A stretch of DNA of 28,334 nt. Source: WJMD01 sp964596015. Its GTDB lineage: Bacteria; Joyebacterota; Joyebacteria; Joyebacterales; Joyebacteraceae. A model generated the notes under the pieces. It had not been told where the DNA came from and did not search any database. It saw only the letters and a list, made by a program, of their open reading frames with translations. Made by a program: the position numbers and the translations under genes. The DNA is taken from the NCBI GenBank assembly GCA_964596015.1, contig CAZQSB010000037.1:1-28334 (forward strand), in the 5' to 3' direction. Shown piece by piece: positions 8,107 to 15,944 of the stretch (the stretch's first letter is position 1; each line of letters opens with the position of its first letter).

Positions 8107-9335
8107 ACATCCTCGAGAGCCTCGGAGCGGGCATCCGCGACATGTCGGCGAACAAGGGACGCGCGATCATCACGATGATCGGCATCGTCCTCGGTGTCGC
8201 CTCGGTGGTCGCGGTCCTCGCGCTCATGCGCGGAGGGACCGCGCAGACGGAGGCGTTCTTCGAGGAACTGGGCGGCCTCCGAGAGCTTCGCATCACCAAT
8301 CAGAGATCGAACCGGGTCTTCATGTCCGCCGCCGAACGGGCGTCGGAGCGGCTCACCTACAGGGACGCTCAAGCCATCGGACGCGAGTGCCCCTCGGTCG
8401 GCTACGTCGATCCCGAGATCAGCCGCAGGCTCAATGTGAGCCATGGGGACAGGACGTTCCGGATGAGGGTCCTCGGCACGACGCGCGACTACGTTTTCGC
8501 CGACGACATGCCGGTCGCCGAGGGCCGGTTCATCACCGACCGCGACCTCGACACCTACGCCAACGTCATCATGATGGGTCCCACCTACAAGGAGGACCTG
8601 TTCGGAGACGACGAAGCCATCGGGAAGACCGTCCTGGTCGAGGGAGTTCCGTTCACCGTGGTCGGCGTGATGGAGAGGAAGGAGTTCTACTTCCGGGGCG
8701 GAACGGGCGACGAGCGGAACGTCCTCGAGTGGTTCAACCGCGGTCACTACATACCGATCACGACGATGATCAAACGGTTCTCCGTGCGAGACCAGCTCGA
8801 CGGGCTCGAGATCTCGGCCCGGTCGGTCGAGCTCGTCCCCTCGCTCATTCAAGAAGCTCGCACGGTCCTCACCCGTCGGCACGGCGTGGAGGACTTCGAG
8901 ATCGACTCGAAGTCGGAGCGCATCCAGGAGCAGGCGGAGCAGGGTCGGTTCTTCAACATCGTCTTCTGGGCCGTCGCGTTCGTCTCGCTCTTCGTCGGAG
9001 GAGTCGTCATCGCGAACATCATGCTCTCGTCGATCACCGAACGCATCCGCGAGATCGGCGTGAGGAAGGCCATCGGCGCCTCCGGCCGGGACATCTTCAT
9101 TCAGTTCCTGGTCGAGGCCGTCGTGATCACCGCGGCCGGCGGGGCCCTCGGGCTTCTGCTGGGCTGGTGGCTGGTCCGGGCCATGGACCGCGTGCTCGTC
9201 CTCCCGACGAGCCTGAGTCCCGGCATCATGATCATCGCGTTCCTGACGTCGATCTCGGTCGGGCTGGCCTTCGGACTCTTCCCGGCGCTTCGCGCGGCGC
9301 GCCTGGACCCGGTCGAAGCGCTCCGGTACGAATAG
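8103..9335 (+). CDS. FtsX/MacB-type ABC permease (first copy)
   Basis: A permease of 410 residues with MacB architecture: one N-terminal membrane helix (about 21-42), a large periplasmic core domain, then three C-terminal helices (about 283-308, 331-358, 374-397). The C-terminus has the family motif 'REIGVRKAIGAS' and ends 'RLDPVEALRYE', as is typical. The start is a GTG at 8103 overlapping the ATPase stop (GTGA). It is paralogous to the next gene: both begin with an 'NI(L/F)ES(L/I)G' helix. Unlike MacB of Escherichia coli, no ATPase is fused, so it needs the separate subunit upstream. Confidence 0.92.
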   Translation: MNILESLGAGIRDMSANKGRAIITMIGIVLGVASVVAVLALMRGGTAQTEAFFEELGGLRELRITNQRSNRVFMSAAERASERLTYRDAQAIGRECPSVGYVDPEISRRLNVSHGDRTFRMRVLGTTRDYVFADDMPVAEGRFITDRDLDTYANVIMMGPTYKEDLFGDDEAIGKTVLVEGVPFTVVGVMERKEFYFRGGTGDERNVLEWFNRGHYIPITTMIKRFSVRDQLDGLEISARSVELVPSLIQEARTVLTRRHGVEDFEIDSKSERIQEQAEQGRFFNIVFWAVAFVSLFVGGVVIANIMLSSITERIREIGVRKAIGASGRDIFIQFLVEAVVITAAGGALGLLLGWWLVRAMDRVLVLPTSLSPGIMIIAFLTSISVGLAFGLFPALRAARLDPVEALRYE

Positions 9336-9346
9336 CGGAGGGGCTT

Positions 9347-10600
9347 TTGAACATCTTCGAGAGCATCGGAAGCGGTCTCGCGTCGATCTGGTCTCACAAG
9401 CTGAGGTCGGCCCTGACGCTCTTCGGCATCGTCGTCGGCGTGGCGGCGGTCGTCTCGATGTTCTCGTTCGTCGACGGCATCGTCGGCCGCATCCGGGAGG
9501 ACTTCGAGAAGATCGGCTTCGACAACACGTTCTTCGTCTCCAACATGGCGCCCATGAACCCGGATGGGCGGGCCGAGCTCAAGGCGTCGGACGGCCTCAC
9601 CTTCGAGGACACGGAGGTGCTCCGCGCGGAGGTCCCACAGATCCGGGGCATCACACCGGTGGTGTCTCGGTACCTCGTCCTGCGAGCCGGAAGCGAGGCC
9701 AGACATGGTCCGGTCTTCGGCGTGACCCCCGACGGGTTCACGCTCTTCGAGCTCGATCTCGGCGACGGACGCTATCTCACCGATCTCGACATCGAGAAGA
9801 GCTCACGGGTCTGCGTGCTGGGCCAGCTCCTCAAGGAGGACCTCTTCCGCGAACGGAACGCGGTCGGCGAGCACATCCTGCTGGGGGACGTGCGACTCGA
9901 GGTGGTCGGCGTGCTCCGGATGAAGGAGTTCAGCCCGATGTTCGGCAACTCCGGCCAGGAACAGGAGCACCGCCGCGTCTACATGCCGATCACGACGGCC
10001 ATCCACTACGTCGCCGGGACGAAGCGCATCGACATGTTCGCGGTGAAGCTCAGGAAGGGTTCCGACATCGCGACCGGCTACGACCGCATCTTCGAGACGC
10101 TCCTCCGGCAGCACCGCCGCATCGAGGACTTCCAGATCGAGAACGTCGCCGAACAGCTCGCGCAGGCGAGGGACCAGATCGACCAGATCTCGAATCAGTG
10201 GCGCGCCATCCTCGGGAGCATCGCCACGGTGTCGCTTCTCGTCGGCGGCATCGGGCTCCTCTCGGTCCTCGTCATCTCCGTCAACGAACGGCTCAGGGAG
10301 ATCGGCGTCCGCAAGGCGGTCGGAGCGGAGGACCGCGCCATCTTTCAGCAGTTCCTCATCGAGTCGGTGACCATCAGCGTGGTCGGCGGCCTCGTCGGGG
10401 TTGCGCTCGGCGCGGGATTGTGTAAGCTCATCACGCTCGGGGCGGCAGCCGCAGGCCAGGAGATCGTCATCCCCGTCTCGGGAGCCGGCGTGCTGCTCGG
10501 TCTCGCCTTCGCCGTCGCCGTCGGCGTCCTCTTCGGCATCTACCCCGCCGCCAAGGCGTCCCGCCTCGACCCGATCGAAGCCATCTCGCGTTACGCCTGA
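9347..10600 (+). CDS. FtsX/MacB-type ABC permease (second copy)
   Basis: A permease of 417 residues with the same layout as its upstream paralogue: an N-terminal helix ('LFGIVVGVAAVVSMFSF'), a periplasmic MacB-like domain, three C-terminal helices, the motif 'REIGVRKAVGAE' and a C-terminus 'RLDPIEAISRYA'. The reading frame is open far upstream through the first permease, but that part is an antiphase shadow. The supported start is TTG at 9347, preceded at close range by GGAGGGG (9337-9343). It aligns exactly with the start of the first copy. Two different permease genes with one ATPase suggest a heterodimeric membrane domain. Confidence 0.9.
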   Translation: MNIFESIGSGLASIWSHKLRSALTLFGIVVGVAAVVSMFSFVDGIVGRIREDFEKIGFDNTFFVSNMAPMNPDGRAELKASDGLTFEDTEVLRAEVPQIRGITPVVSRYLVLRAGSEARHGPVFGVTPDGFTLFELDLGDGRYLTDLDIEKSSRVCVLGQLLKEDLFRERNAVGEHILLGDVRLEVVGVLRMKEFSPMFGNSGQEQEHRRVYMPITTAIHYVAGTKRIDMFAVKLRKGSDIATGYDRIFETLLRQHRRIEDFQIENVAEQLAQARDQIDQISNQWRAILGSIATVSLLVGGIGLLSVLVISVNERLREIGVRKAVGAEDRAIFQQFLIESVTISVVGGLVGVALGAGLCKLITLGAAAAGQEIVIPVSGAGVLLGLAFAVAVGVLFGIYPAAKASRLDPIEAISRYA

Positions 10601-10622
10601 TCTCGATGCAGAGGGAGGCTAC

Positions 10623-11558
10623 ATGTTCGAAGCGATCGCGCGCGACAAACGGTCGAGCGCCACGGTGCTCGTCAAGCGCGCCGCGGGCGAGCTGGCCCGG
10701 GGCGTAGAGGAGATCGGGGCCGACGACCCCGGCGTGTTCTGGAACGCGCTCGTCGCGCTCGTGACCGAACTCGTGTGGGCGAAGCGCGACATGGCGCCGT
10801 TCCTGAACCTGGGAGGCGACGTCCTGTCGGCGGCGGAGCGGGGCGTTCTGTCGGGTTCGTCGCCCGACACCCTGAAGAGCGCGGCCGTCGCTGCGGCCGA
10901 TGAAGTGTGGGAGTTCGCCGAGGCGGACGTCGAGCGCGTGGCGACCGAGGCCGAGAAGGCGCTGCCGCCCTGCGCGACCGTCGCGACGCTCTCCTCGAGC
11001 GCGGCGGTCGAGGCCGCTCTCAGGCGGGTCGCGTCCCGCGACGTGTCGGTGCTTCTCGCCGAGTCGAGGCCGTCGCTGGAGGGTGTGGACCTCGCCGGAC
11101 GGTTGGCCGAGGCCGGCCTCTCTCCCATCGTCGTGTCGGACGCGGCGCTGCCGGGGAGGATCACCCGCGCGGACCTCGTCGTCCTGGGCGCCGACGCAGT
11201 CACCGAGAGGACGTTCGTCAACAAGACGGGAAGCTACGGCGCGGCGCTCGCGGCGAGGGAGGCCGACGTCCCCGTGTACGTTCTCGCACAGAAGAGCAAG
11301 ATCATCCCCGAGGCGCTCTCGCGGGAACCCGGCGCGGACGACGCGGCGGCTCTTGTCGACGAACCTCCGAGGGGCGTGACGGTCGAGAACCACCTGTTCG
11401 AGCCGGTCCCGCTCTCCCTCGTCCGGGCCGTCGTCACCGAGGACGGCCTCCTCGAGCCGGACGAGCTGCCGGACGTCCTCAGGGGCAGGCCGGTCTCCCC
11501 CGCGCTCCTGCAGGTCCTCTTTCCGAAGAGGGCTCAGACAGCCCGGACCGCGCCCTGA
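10623..11558 (+). CDS. eIF2B-alpha/MtnA/R15P-isomerase-fold protein, function uncertain
   Basis: A protein of 311 residues with an N-terminal helical region and a Rossmann-like C-terminal half typical of the eIF2B-alpha/beta/delta and sugar-phosphate isomerase superfamily. The clearest match is 'VVLGADAVTERTFVNKTGS' followed by 'AALAAREADVPVYVLAQ', with the conserved Asp at 191. Characterised isomerases (methylthioribose-1-phosphate or ribose-1,5-bisphosphate) carry a catalytic Cys in a 'THC' motif. By eye that place is filled by 'ATLSSSAAV' (Ser124), although a Cys occurs nearby at 117. It may therefore be a non-catalytic or divergent sugar-phosphate binder. The ATG at 10623 has a GGGAGG site close upstream. 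It starts 22 bases after the permease stop and may be the last gene of that operon. Confidence 0.75.
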   Translation: MFEAIARDKRSSATVLVKRAAGELARGVEEIGADDPGVFWNALVALVTELVWAKRDMAPFLNLGGDVLSAAERGVLSGSSPDTLKSAAVAAADEVWEFAEADVERVATEAEKALPPCATVATLSSSAAVEAALRRVASRDVSVLLAESRPSLEGVDLAGRLAEAGLSPIVVSDAALPGRITRADLVVLGADAVTERTFVNKTGSYGAALAAREADVPVYVLAQKSKIIPEALSREPGADDAAALVDEPPRGVTVENHLFEPVPLSLVRAVVTEDGLLEPDELPDVLRGRPVSPALLQVLFPKRAQTARTAP

Positions 11559-11573
11559 GCGTGTCGATTCCGG

Positions 11574-11602
11574 TGGACCGGCGGCCGGTTCCGGGCTATA
11601 CT
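11574..11602 (+). promoter_or_regulatory. Sigma-70-like promoter for lat
   Basis: TGGACC (11574-11579, 4 of 6 matches to the -35 consensus) and TATACT (11597-11602, 5 of 6 matches to the -10 consensus) are spaced by exactly 17 bases. The element lies in the 169-bp gap before the lysine aminotransferase, giving a leader of roughly 120 bases. AT-rich hexamers are scarce in this GC-rich sequence, which raises its weight. Confidence 0.55.
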
Positions 11603-11727
11603 GAGCGTTCCGGTTGCGCGCTCACTTGTGGGCGCGTTTCCCTCGCCTGCGTGTAGTCCCGAGTTCGCGCATCGAGGGCATGGGTAGAGACAGCTCGGGG
11701 CGTTTCTGGTGCATACGGAGGACGACA

Positions 11728-13074
11728 GTGAGCCAGAACACCAGGACGATCACGCCGGACAAGGTCCACGACACGATCGGCACGCACATGCTCGCCGACG
11801 GGTTCGACATCGTGCTCGATCTCGAGAAGAGCCAGGGGACGCTCATTCACGACTCGCGCTCCGGGAACGACTACCTGGACTTCTTCACCTGCTTCGCGTC
11901 GTCTCCCGTGGGGTTCAACCATCCGAAGCTCACCACGCCCGAGTTCCTTCAGAAGCTCGGACGTGTCTCGGTCAACAAGCCGTCGAATTCGGACCTCTAC
12001 ACCGTCGAGATGGCGGAGTTCGTGGAGACGTTCGGACGGCTGGCCGCTCCGAGTTCGCTTCCGAACCTCTTCTTCGTCAGCGGCGGCGCGCTCGCCGTCG
12101 AGAACGCGCTCAAGGTCGCCTTCGACTGGAAGGTGCGGCTGAACTTCGCGCGCGGCGTCAACCGACCCGACGAGTACGAAGAGGACTTCAAGGGCTCGAA
12201 GGTCATCCACTTCCAGCAGTGCTTCCACGGCCGCTCGGGCTACACGCTCTCGCTGACGAACACGTTCGACCCGAGAAAGACGCAGTACTTCCCGAAATTC
12301 GACTGGCCCCGAGTGCTGAACCCGAAGATGCGCTTCCCGCTCGAGGGCAAGAACCTCGAGGACACGGCCGCCGACGAGCGCGAGGCCCTCGCGCAGATCC
12401 ACTCGGCCATCGAGGAGCACGGTCCGGACATCGCCGCGATGATCATCGAGCCCATCCAGGGCGAGGGCGGCGACAACCACTTCCGTCCCGAGTTCATGAA
12501 GGCGCTCCGCGAGATCTGCGACGAGCGCGACATCATGTTCATCTTCGACGAGATCCAGACGGGGATGGGGCTCACGGGCACGATGTGGGCCTTCGAGCAG
12601 CTCGGCGTGACGCCGGACATCGTCTGCTTCGGCAAGAAGGCGCAGATCTGCGGCATCATGGTGTCCGACCGCGTGCATGAGGTCGAGGACAACGTGTTCA
12701 GGGTCTCCTCGCGGATCAACTCGACCTGGGGCGGCAACCTGACCGACATGGTTCGCTGCCAGCGCTACCTCGAGATCATGGACGAGGAGAACATGGTCGA
12801 GAACGCCGCGGCGATGGGCGCGCGGTTCCAGAAGGGACTTCACGCCATCGGCAGCGACCACGTATCGAACGTCCGCGGGCGCGGGCTCATGTGCGCCTTC
12901 GACCTGCCGACGACCGAGCTCAGGAACGCCGCTCTGGTCAGGATCAAGGAGAACGGCATGATGGCTCTTCCGTGCGGGCCGATCTCCATCCGGTTCCGTC
13001 CGCCGCTCAACGTGACGGAGGCGGAGATCGATCAGGCGAACGACATCCTCGAGAGGTCGATCAAGGCGCTCTAG
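11728..13074 (+). CDS. lat: L-lysine 6-aminotransferase (lysine epsilon-aminotransferase)
   Basis: A PLP-dependent class III aminotransferase of 448 residues that moves the epsilon-amino group of lysine to 2-oxoglutarate, giving 2-aminoadipate 6-semialdehyde (cyclising to piperideine-6-carboxylate). Family-specific stretches include 'FTCFASSPVGFNHPKL', 'FVSGGALAVENALKVAFDWK', 'QQCFHGRSGYTLSLTNT', 'IIEPIQGEGGDNHF', 'FDEIQTGMGLTG' and 'CFGKKAQICG', where Lys303 or Lys304 should form the PLP aldimine. The frame opens earlier, but GTG at 11728 has GGAGG (11717-11721) six bases upstream and fits the family N-terminus. A probable promoter lies upstream and hairpins follow the stop, so it may be a single-gene unit. 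No semialdehyde dehydrogenase is seen nearby, so catabolism, osmolyte or secondary-metabolite roles stay open. Confidence 0.93.
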   Translation: MSQNTRTITPDKVHDTIGTHMLADGFDIVLDLEKSQGTLIHDSRSGNDYLDFFTCFASSPVGFNHPKLTTPEFLQKLGRVSVNKPSNSDLYTVEMAEFVETFGRLAAPSSLPNLFFVSGGALAVENALKVAFDWKVRLNFARGVNRPDEYEEDFKGSKVIHFQQCFHGRSGYTLSLTNTFDPRKTQYFPKFDWPRVLNPKMRFPLEGKNLEDTAADEREALAQIHSAIEEHGPDIAAMIIEPIQGEGGDNHFRPEFMKALREICDERDIMFIFDEIQTGMGLTGTMWAFEQLGVTPDIVCFGKKAQICGIMVSDRVHEVEDNVFRVSSRINSTWGGNLTDMVRCQRYLEIMDEENMVENAAAMGARFQKGLHAIGSDHVSNVRGRGLMCAFDLPTTELRNAALVRIKENGMMALPCGPISIRFRPPLNVTEAEIDQANDILERSIKAL

Positions 13075-13116
13075 CCCCTCATTCCGAGAGGGGCACCGGG
13101 GCGGAGACTCCGCCCC
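13074..13116 (+). terminator. Tandem hairpins after lat
   Basis: Two adjacent inverted repeats lie here. GCCCCTC/GAGGGGC (13074-13080 with 13088-13094, 7-base loop) begins within the lat stop codon. GGGGCGGA/TCCGCCCC (13098-13105 with 13109-13116, 3-base loop) ends 14 bases before the next start. Neither has a T tract. They may terminate or attenuate lat transcription, or mask the downstream ribosome binding site. Confidence 0.45.
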
Positions 13117-13130
13117 GCCATGAGGTGGCC

Positions 13131-14390
13131 GTGAGAGCGGTCCCGAGGACACTCGCGGCGCTCGCCGCGACAGCGGTACTTCTGACGACAGGCGTTCCCG
13201 CCCTCACGGGTGGGAACGCCTTTGCACAGGAGACCGTTCCCACACGCCCCGACAACTCCTCGCCGGTCGCGGGCGCCGCGCCGGTCTCGGCCTGCGACGT
13301 GACCGCCGTCGACGTTCCCGACGACGCGGGAGGCGCCATCCGTCTCACGTGGGGACTCACCAACGAGGAGGCGGCCCGCGGCCACGTCGCCGGCTTCGAG
13401 ATCCTGCGCGCGGCCTACGACGAGGAGGAGTTCACGCTCGTCGGCGAGGCCCTGCCCGGAGACCGTTCCTACATCGACCAGACGGTCGAGGACGCCGTTC
13501 GCTACCGGTACGTCGTCAGGACCGTCTCCGACGCCGGGCCGATCGACTCCGAGGCGTGTCCGGCCGCCGCGTCCGCAGCGCAGTGGTTCGCGCGCGGCCG
13601 TCTCAGCATCCTCATCGCGACCGTGCTCTTCTCGGTCACGATCCTCTACTTCATCGGACGCGCCCGGAGAGGCGACGAGCTCTACATCAGGAAGATCCCG
13701 GGACTCGACGCGGTCGACGACGCCGTCGGGCGAGCGACCGAGATGGGACGCCCCGTGCTCTACGTCCCCGGCATCGAAACCGTGAGCGAGGTCGGCACCC
13801 TCGCGGCGCTCACCATACTCGGCCACGTCGCCAGACGCGTCGCCCGCCACGGCACGCCGCTCGAGGTCCCGTGCGCCGACCCGATCGTCATGACGACGGC
13901 GCAGGAGATCGTCCGGGCGGCCTACGCGGAGGCGGGTCAGCCCGACCGGTACGACCCCTCGAAGATCGCCTATCTCACGTACGACCAGTTCGGTTACACG
14001 GCGGGGGTCGACGGCATGATGGTCCGCGACCGCCCGGAGGCCGTGTTCCTTCTCGGGTACTTCGCGGCCGAGTCGCTGATCCTCGCGGAGACCGGGCATT
14101 CCATCGGCGCCATCCAGATCGCGGGCACCAAGGAGACCTCCCAGCTCCCCTTCTTCGTAGCGGCCTGCGACTACACGCTCATCGGCGAGGAGCTCTTCGC
14201 GGCGTCGAGCTACCTCTCCCGCGAACCGGTCATGCTGGGAAGCCTGAAGGGACAGGACCTCGCGAAGCTCGTCATCGTCATCGTCATCCTGTTCGCCTTC
14301 GTCGTCGGCACGGCGGGGGCGCTCATCGAGCCGGAAGCCGGAGGCGCGCTCTCGCGTGTGGCCGAGGCCTTCCGCTCCTGGTTCAACTAG
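13131..14390 (+). CDS. Secreted/membrane protein with FN3-like domain, first gene of unknown four-gene membrane cassette
   Basis: A protein of 419 residues. It has a signal peptide (about 1-32, probable cleavage after 'AFA' before Gln33), an FN3-like beta domain (about 46-140, 'IRLTWGLTNEEAARGHVAGFEIL'-type strands), a membrane helix (about 158-176), a soluble domain of about 200 residues and a second helix (about 377-399). Basic residues after the first helix ('GRARRGDELYIRK') place the 200-residue domain in the cytoplasm and the FN3 domain outside. It resembles conserved uncharacterised proteins that I associate tentatively with the DUF6754 family; this recall is not verified. The ATG at 13120 runs into a stop at once, so the GTG at 13131 is chosen. 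It directly starts a signal peptide and has GAGGTG upstream. The next gene begins 18 bases after its stop. Confidence 0.75.
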   Translation: MRAVPRTLAALAATAVLLTTGVPALTGGNAFAQETVPTRPDNSSPVAGAAPVSACDVTAVDVPDDAGGAIRLTWGLTNEEAARGHVAGFEILRAAYDEEEFTLVGEALPGDRSYIDQTVEDAVRYRYVVRTVSDAGPIDSEACPAAASAAQWFARGRLSILIATVLFSVTILYFIGRARRGDELYIRKIPGLDAVDDAVGRATEMGRPVLYVPGIETVSEVGTLAALTILGHVARRVARHGTPLEVPCADPIVMTTAQEIVRAAYAEAGQPDRYDPSKIAYLTYDQFGYTAGVDGMMVRDRPEAVFLLGYFAAESLILAETGHSIGAIQIAGTKETSQLPFFVAACDYTLIGEELFAASSYLSREPVMLGSLKGQDLAKLVIVIVILFAFVVGTAGALIEPEAGGALSRVAEAFRSWFN

Positions 14391-14408
14391 CCGTCCGAGG
14401 TCGATCTC

Positions 14409-15041
14409 ATGAAGAGAACGGTTCCGCTCGTCATCACGTTCCTGACCGGCCTCTTCCTCGTCGTCTCGTTCTTCGTGCCCCACGAGCCGTTCGGGGCGCT
14501 CGAACAGCGACTCCTCGTCTGGTTCTCCATCGTCTCGGGTTTCACGATGCTGCTCGGCGTCGACAGCCTCGTCCGGTCACACGTGAGGAAGATGGCCCGC
14601 GGGCATCCCGCCAGGTGGCACAGCCTGGCCCTCCTCGCGGGACTCGCCGTGACGGTGGTCGTGGGCGTCCTGGGCTTCAGCCGCTACGGAAGCCCTTTCC
14701 ACATGCAGTCGCCGTTCATGTTCGTCTACACCTACGCGATCGTGCCGCTTCAGGGCACGATGTTCGCGCTCCTGGCGTTCTTCATCGCGTCAGCGTCGTA
14801 CCGGGCGTTCCGCGCGAGGAACTCGGTGGCGGCGCTGCTGCTGGTCTCGGCGGTCATCGTGATGCTCGGCCGGGTCCCCATCGGCGGCGCCATCTCCGAG
14901 CACATTCCGTGGCTCGCCGAGTGGATCATGGACGTGCCGCAGCTCGCGGCGAAGCGAGGCATCCAGATCGGCGCCGCGCTGGGCGCCGTCTCGATGTCGC
15001 TCCGCATCATCCTCGGTATCGAACGAAGCTACCTGTCGTAG
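14409..15041 (+). CDS. Polytopic membrane protein of unknown function (cassette gene 2)
   Basis: A protein of 210 residues with about six predicted membrane helices (near 5-24, 32-52, 73-93, 107-130, 137-155 and 185-203). The loop around 57-70 ('RSHVRKMARGHPARWHS') is strongly basic and therefore probably cytoplasmic. No catalytic motif is recognisable and I do not know the family. The ATG at 14409 has GAGG eight bases upstream. It sits 18 bases after cassette gene 1 and is probably co-transcribed with it and the two following genes. Confidence 0.75.
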   Translation: MKRTVPLVITFLTGLFLVVSFFVPHEPFGALEQRLLVWFSIVSGFTMLLGVDSLVRSHVRKMARGHPARWHSLALLAGLAVTVVVGVLGFSRYGSPFHMQSPFMFVYTYAIVPLQGTMFALLAFFIASASYRAFRARNSVAALLLVSAVIVMLGRVPIGGAISEHIPWLAEWIMDVPQLAAKRGIQIGAALGAVSMSLRIILGIERSYLS

Positions 15042-15058
15042 TCGGCGGGGCCGTTGGG

Positions 15059-15074
15059 GGGAGCACCGGCTCCC
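15059..15074 (+). promoter_or_regulatory. Small hairpin abutting a ribosome binding site
   Basis: GGGAGC (15059-15064) and GCTCCC (15069-15074) can pair around an ACCG loop. The stem ends one base before the GGGAGAG ribosome binding site of cassette gene 3. It could set the ratio of translation between cassette genes 2 and 3 or mark an RNA processing site; its role is speculative. Confidence 0.3.
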
Positions 15075-15084
15075 GGGAGAGTCA

Positions 15085-15927
15085 GTGGACGAAAAGGGCA
15101 CAAGGCGCAGCTTCTGGGCGGCGATGGAGGCGCTCGACCGCAGGTGGATCTTCCTGGTCCTGCTGGTCGCGGTCCTCATCCCACTTGTTCTCGGGGTCGG
15201 GGCCGAGATCCCACCGACGCAGCCCGTCAGAAGCGCGTACGAGGCCGTCGAGTCGCTCGAGCCCGGCGACCTCCTCCTCATCTCGATAGACTTCGACGCG
15301 ACATCGGCGCCCGAGCTCATGCCGATGCTCCGCTCGGTGCTCCGGCAGGCGTTCAGGAAGGACCTTCGCGTGGCGATGCTCGGCCACATCGCCATCGGGC
15401 TGCCGCTCGGCCACATGGCGCTCGAGCAGGTCGCGGAGGAATACGGGGCCGAGTACGGGATCGACTACGTCGACCTCGGATACAGGCCGGGTTACATCGC
15501 CGCGATGATCGCCATGGGGCGCGAGATCGAGGACATTTATGCGAGCGACTACCGCGGCACGCCCATCCGCGACCTCCCGCTCATGGCGACCGTCCACTCG
15601 TACGACGACATCGCGCTGCTGTTCGGGTTCGAGCACGGCGCCGTAATCGACTACTGGATCCGCTACGCTCAGGCCCGCTTCGACCAGCGCATGGTGTTCG
15701 GGACGACGGCCGTGATGGCGCCCGACGCGTATCCGTATCTGAACTCGGGACAGATCGAGGGGCTGGTCGGTGGACTCAAGGGGGCCGCCGAGTACGAGAC
15801 GCTCGTCGGCGTCCCGGGCCTCGGAACAAGGGGGATGCCGGCCCAGGAGTGGGCTCATCTCCTCGTCATCGGCTTCATCGTGCTCGGGAATCTGGGCTAC
15901 TTCTTCACCAGGCGCGAACGCGCCTGA
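15085..15927 (+). CDS. Membrane-anchored protein with two end helices and a large soluble domain (cassette gene 3)
   Basis: A protein of 280 residues with a basic N-terminus, one membrane helix (about 21-39), a soluble alpha/beta domain of about 215 residues and a C-terminal helix (about 259-274) followed by 'TRRERA'. Both ends are basic, so the domain between the helices is predicted to be outside the cytoplasm. The domain contains 'LEPGDLLLISIDFDATSAPEL', alternating strands and helices, and a late 'GGLKGAAEYETLV' segment, suggesting a Rossmann-like fold. I do not recognise a characterised family. The start is a GTG at 15085 with GGGAGAG (15075-15081). It is 43 bases after cassette gene 2 and 17 bases before gene 4. 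Confidence 0.75.
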   Translation: MDEKGTRRSFWAAMEALDRRWIFLVLLVAVLIPLVLGVGAEIPPTQPVRSAYEAVESLEPGDLLLISIDFDATSAPELMPMLRSVLRQAFRKDLRVAMLGHIAIGLPLGHMALEQVAEEYGAEYGIDYVDLGYRPGYIAAMIAMGREIEDIYASDYRGTPIRDLPLMATVHSYDDIALLFGFEHGAVIDYWIRYAQARFDQRMVFGTTAVMAPDAYPYLNSGQIEGLVGGLKGAAEYETLVGVPGLGTRGMPAQEWAHLLVIGFIVLGNLGYFFTRRERA

Positions 15928-15944
15928 GGAGTGAGGGACTCGCA

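Noticed and set aside
8039..9346. Upstream extension of the second permease frame
   Set aside because: It overlaps the first permease in another phase and is Arg/His/Gly-rich with no homology. The true start is the TTG at 9347.
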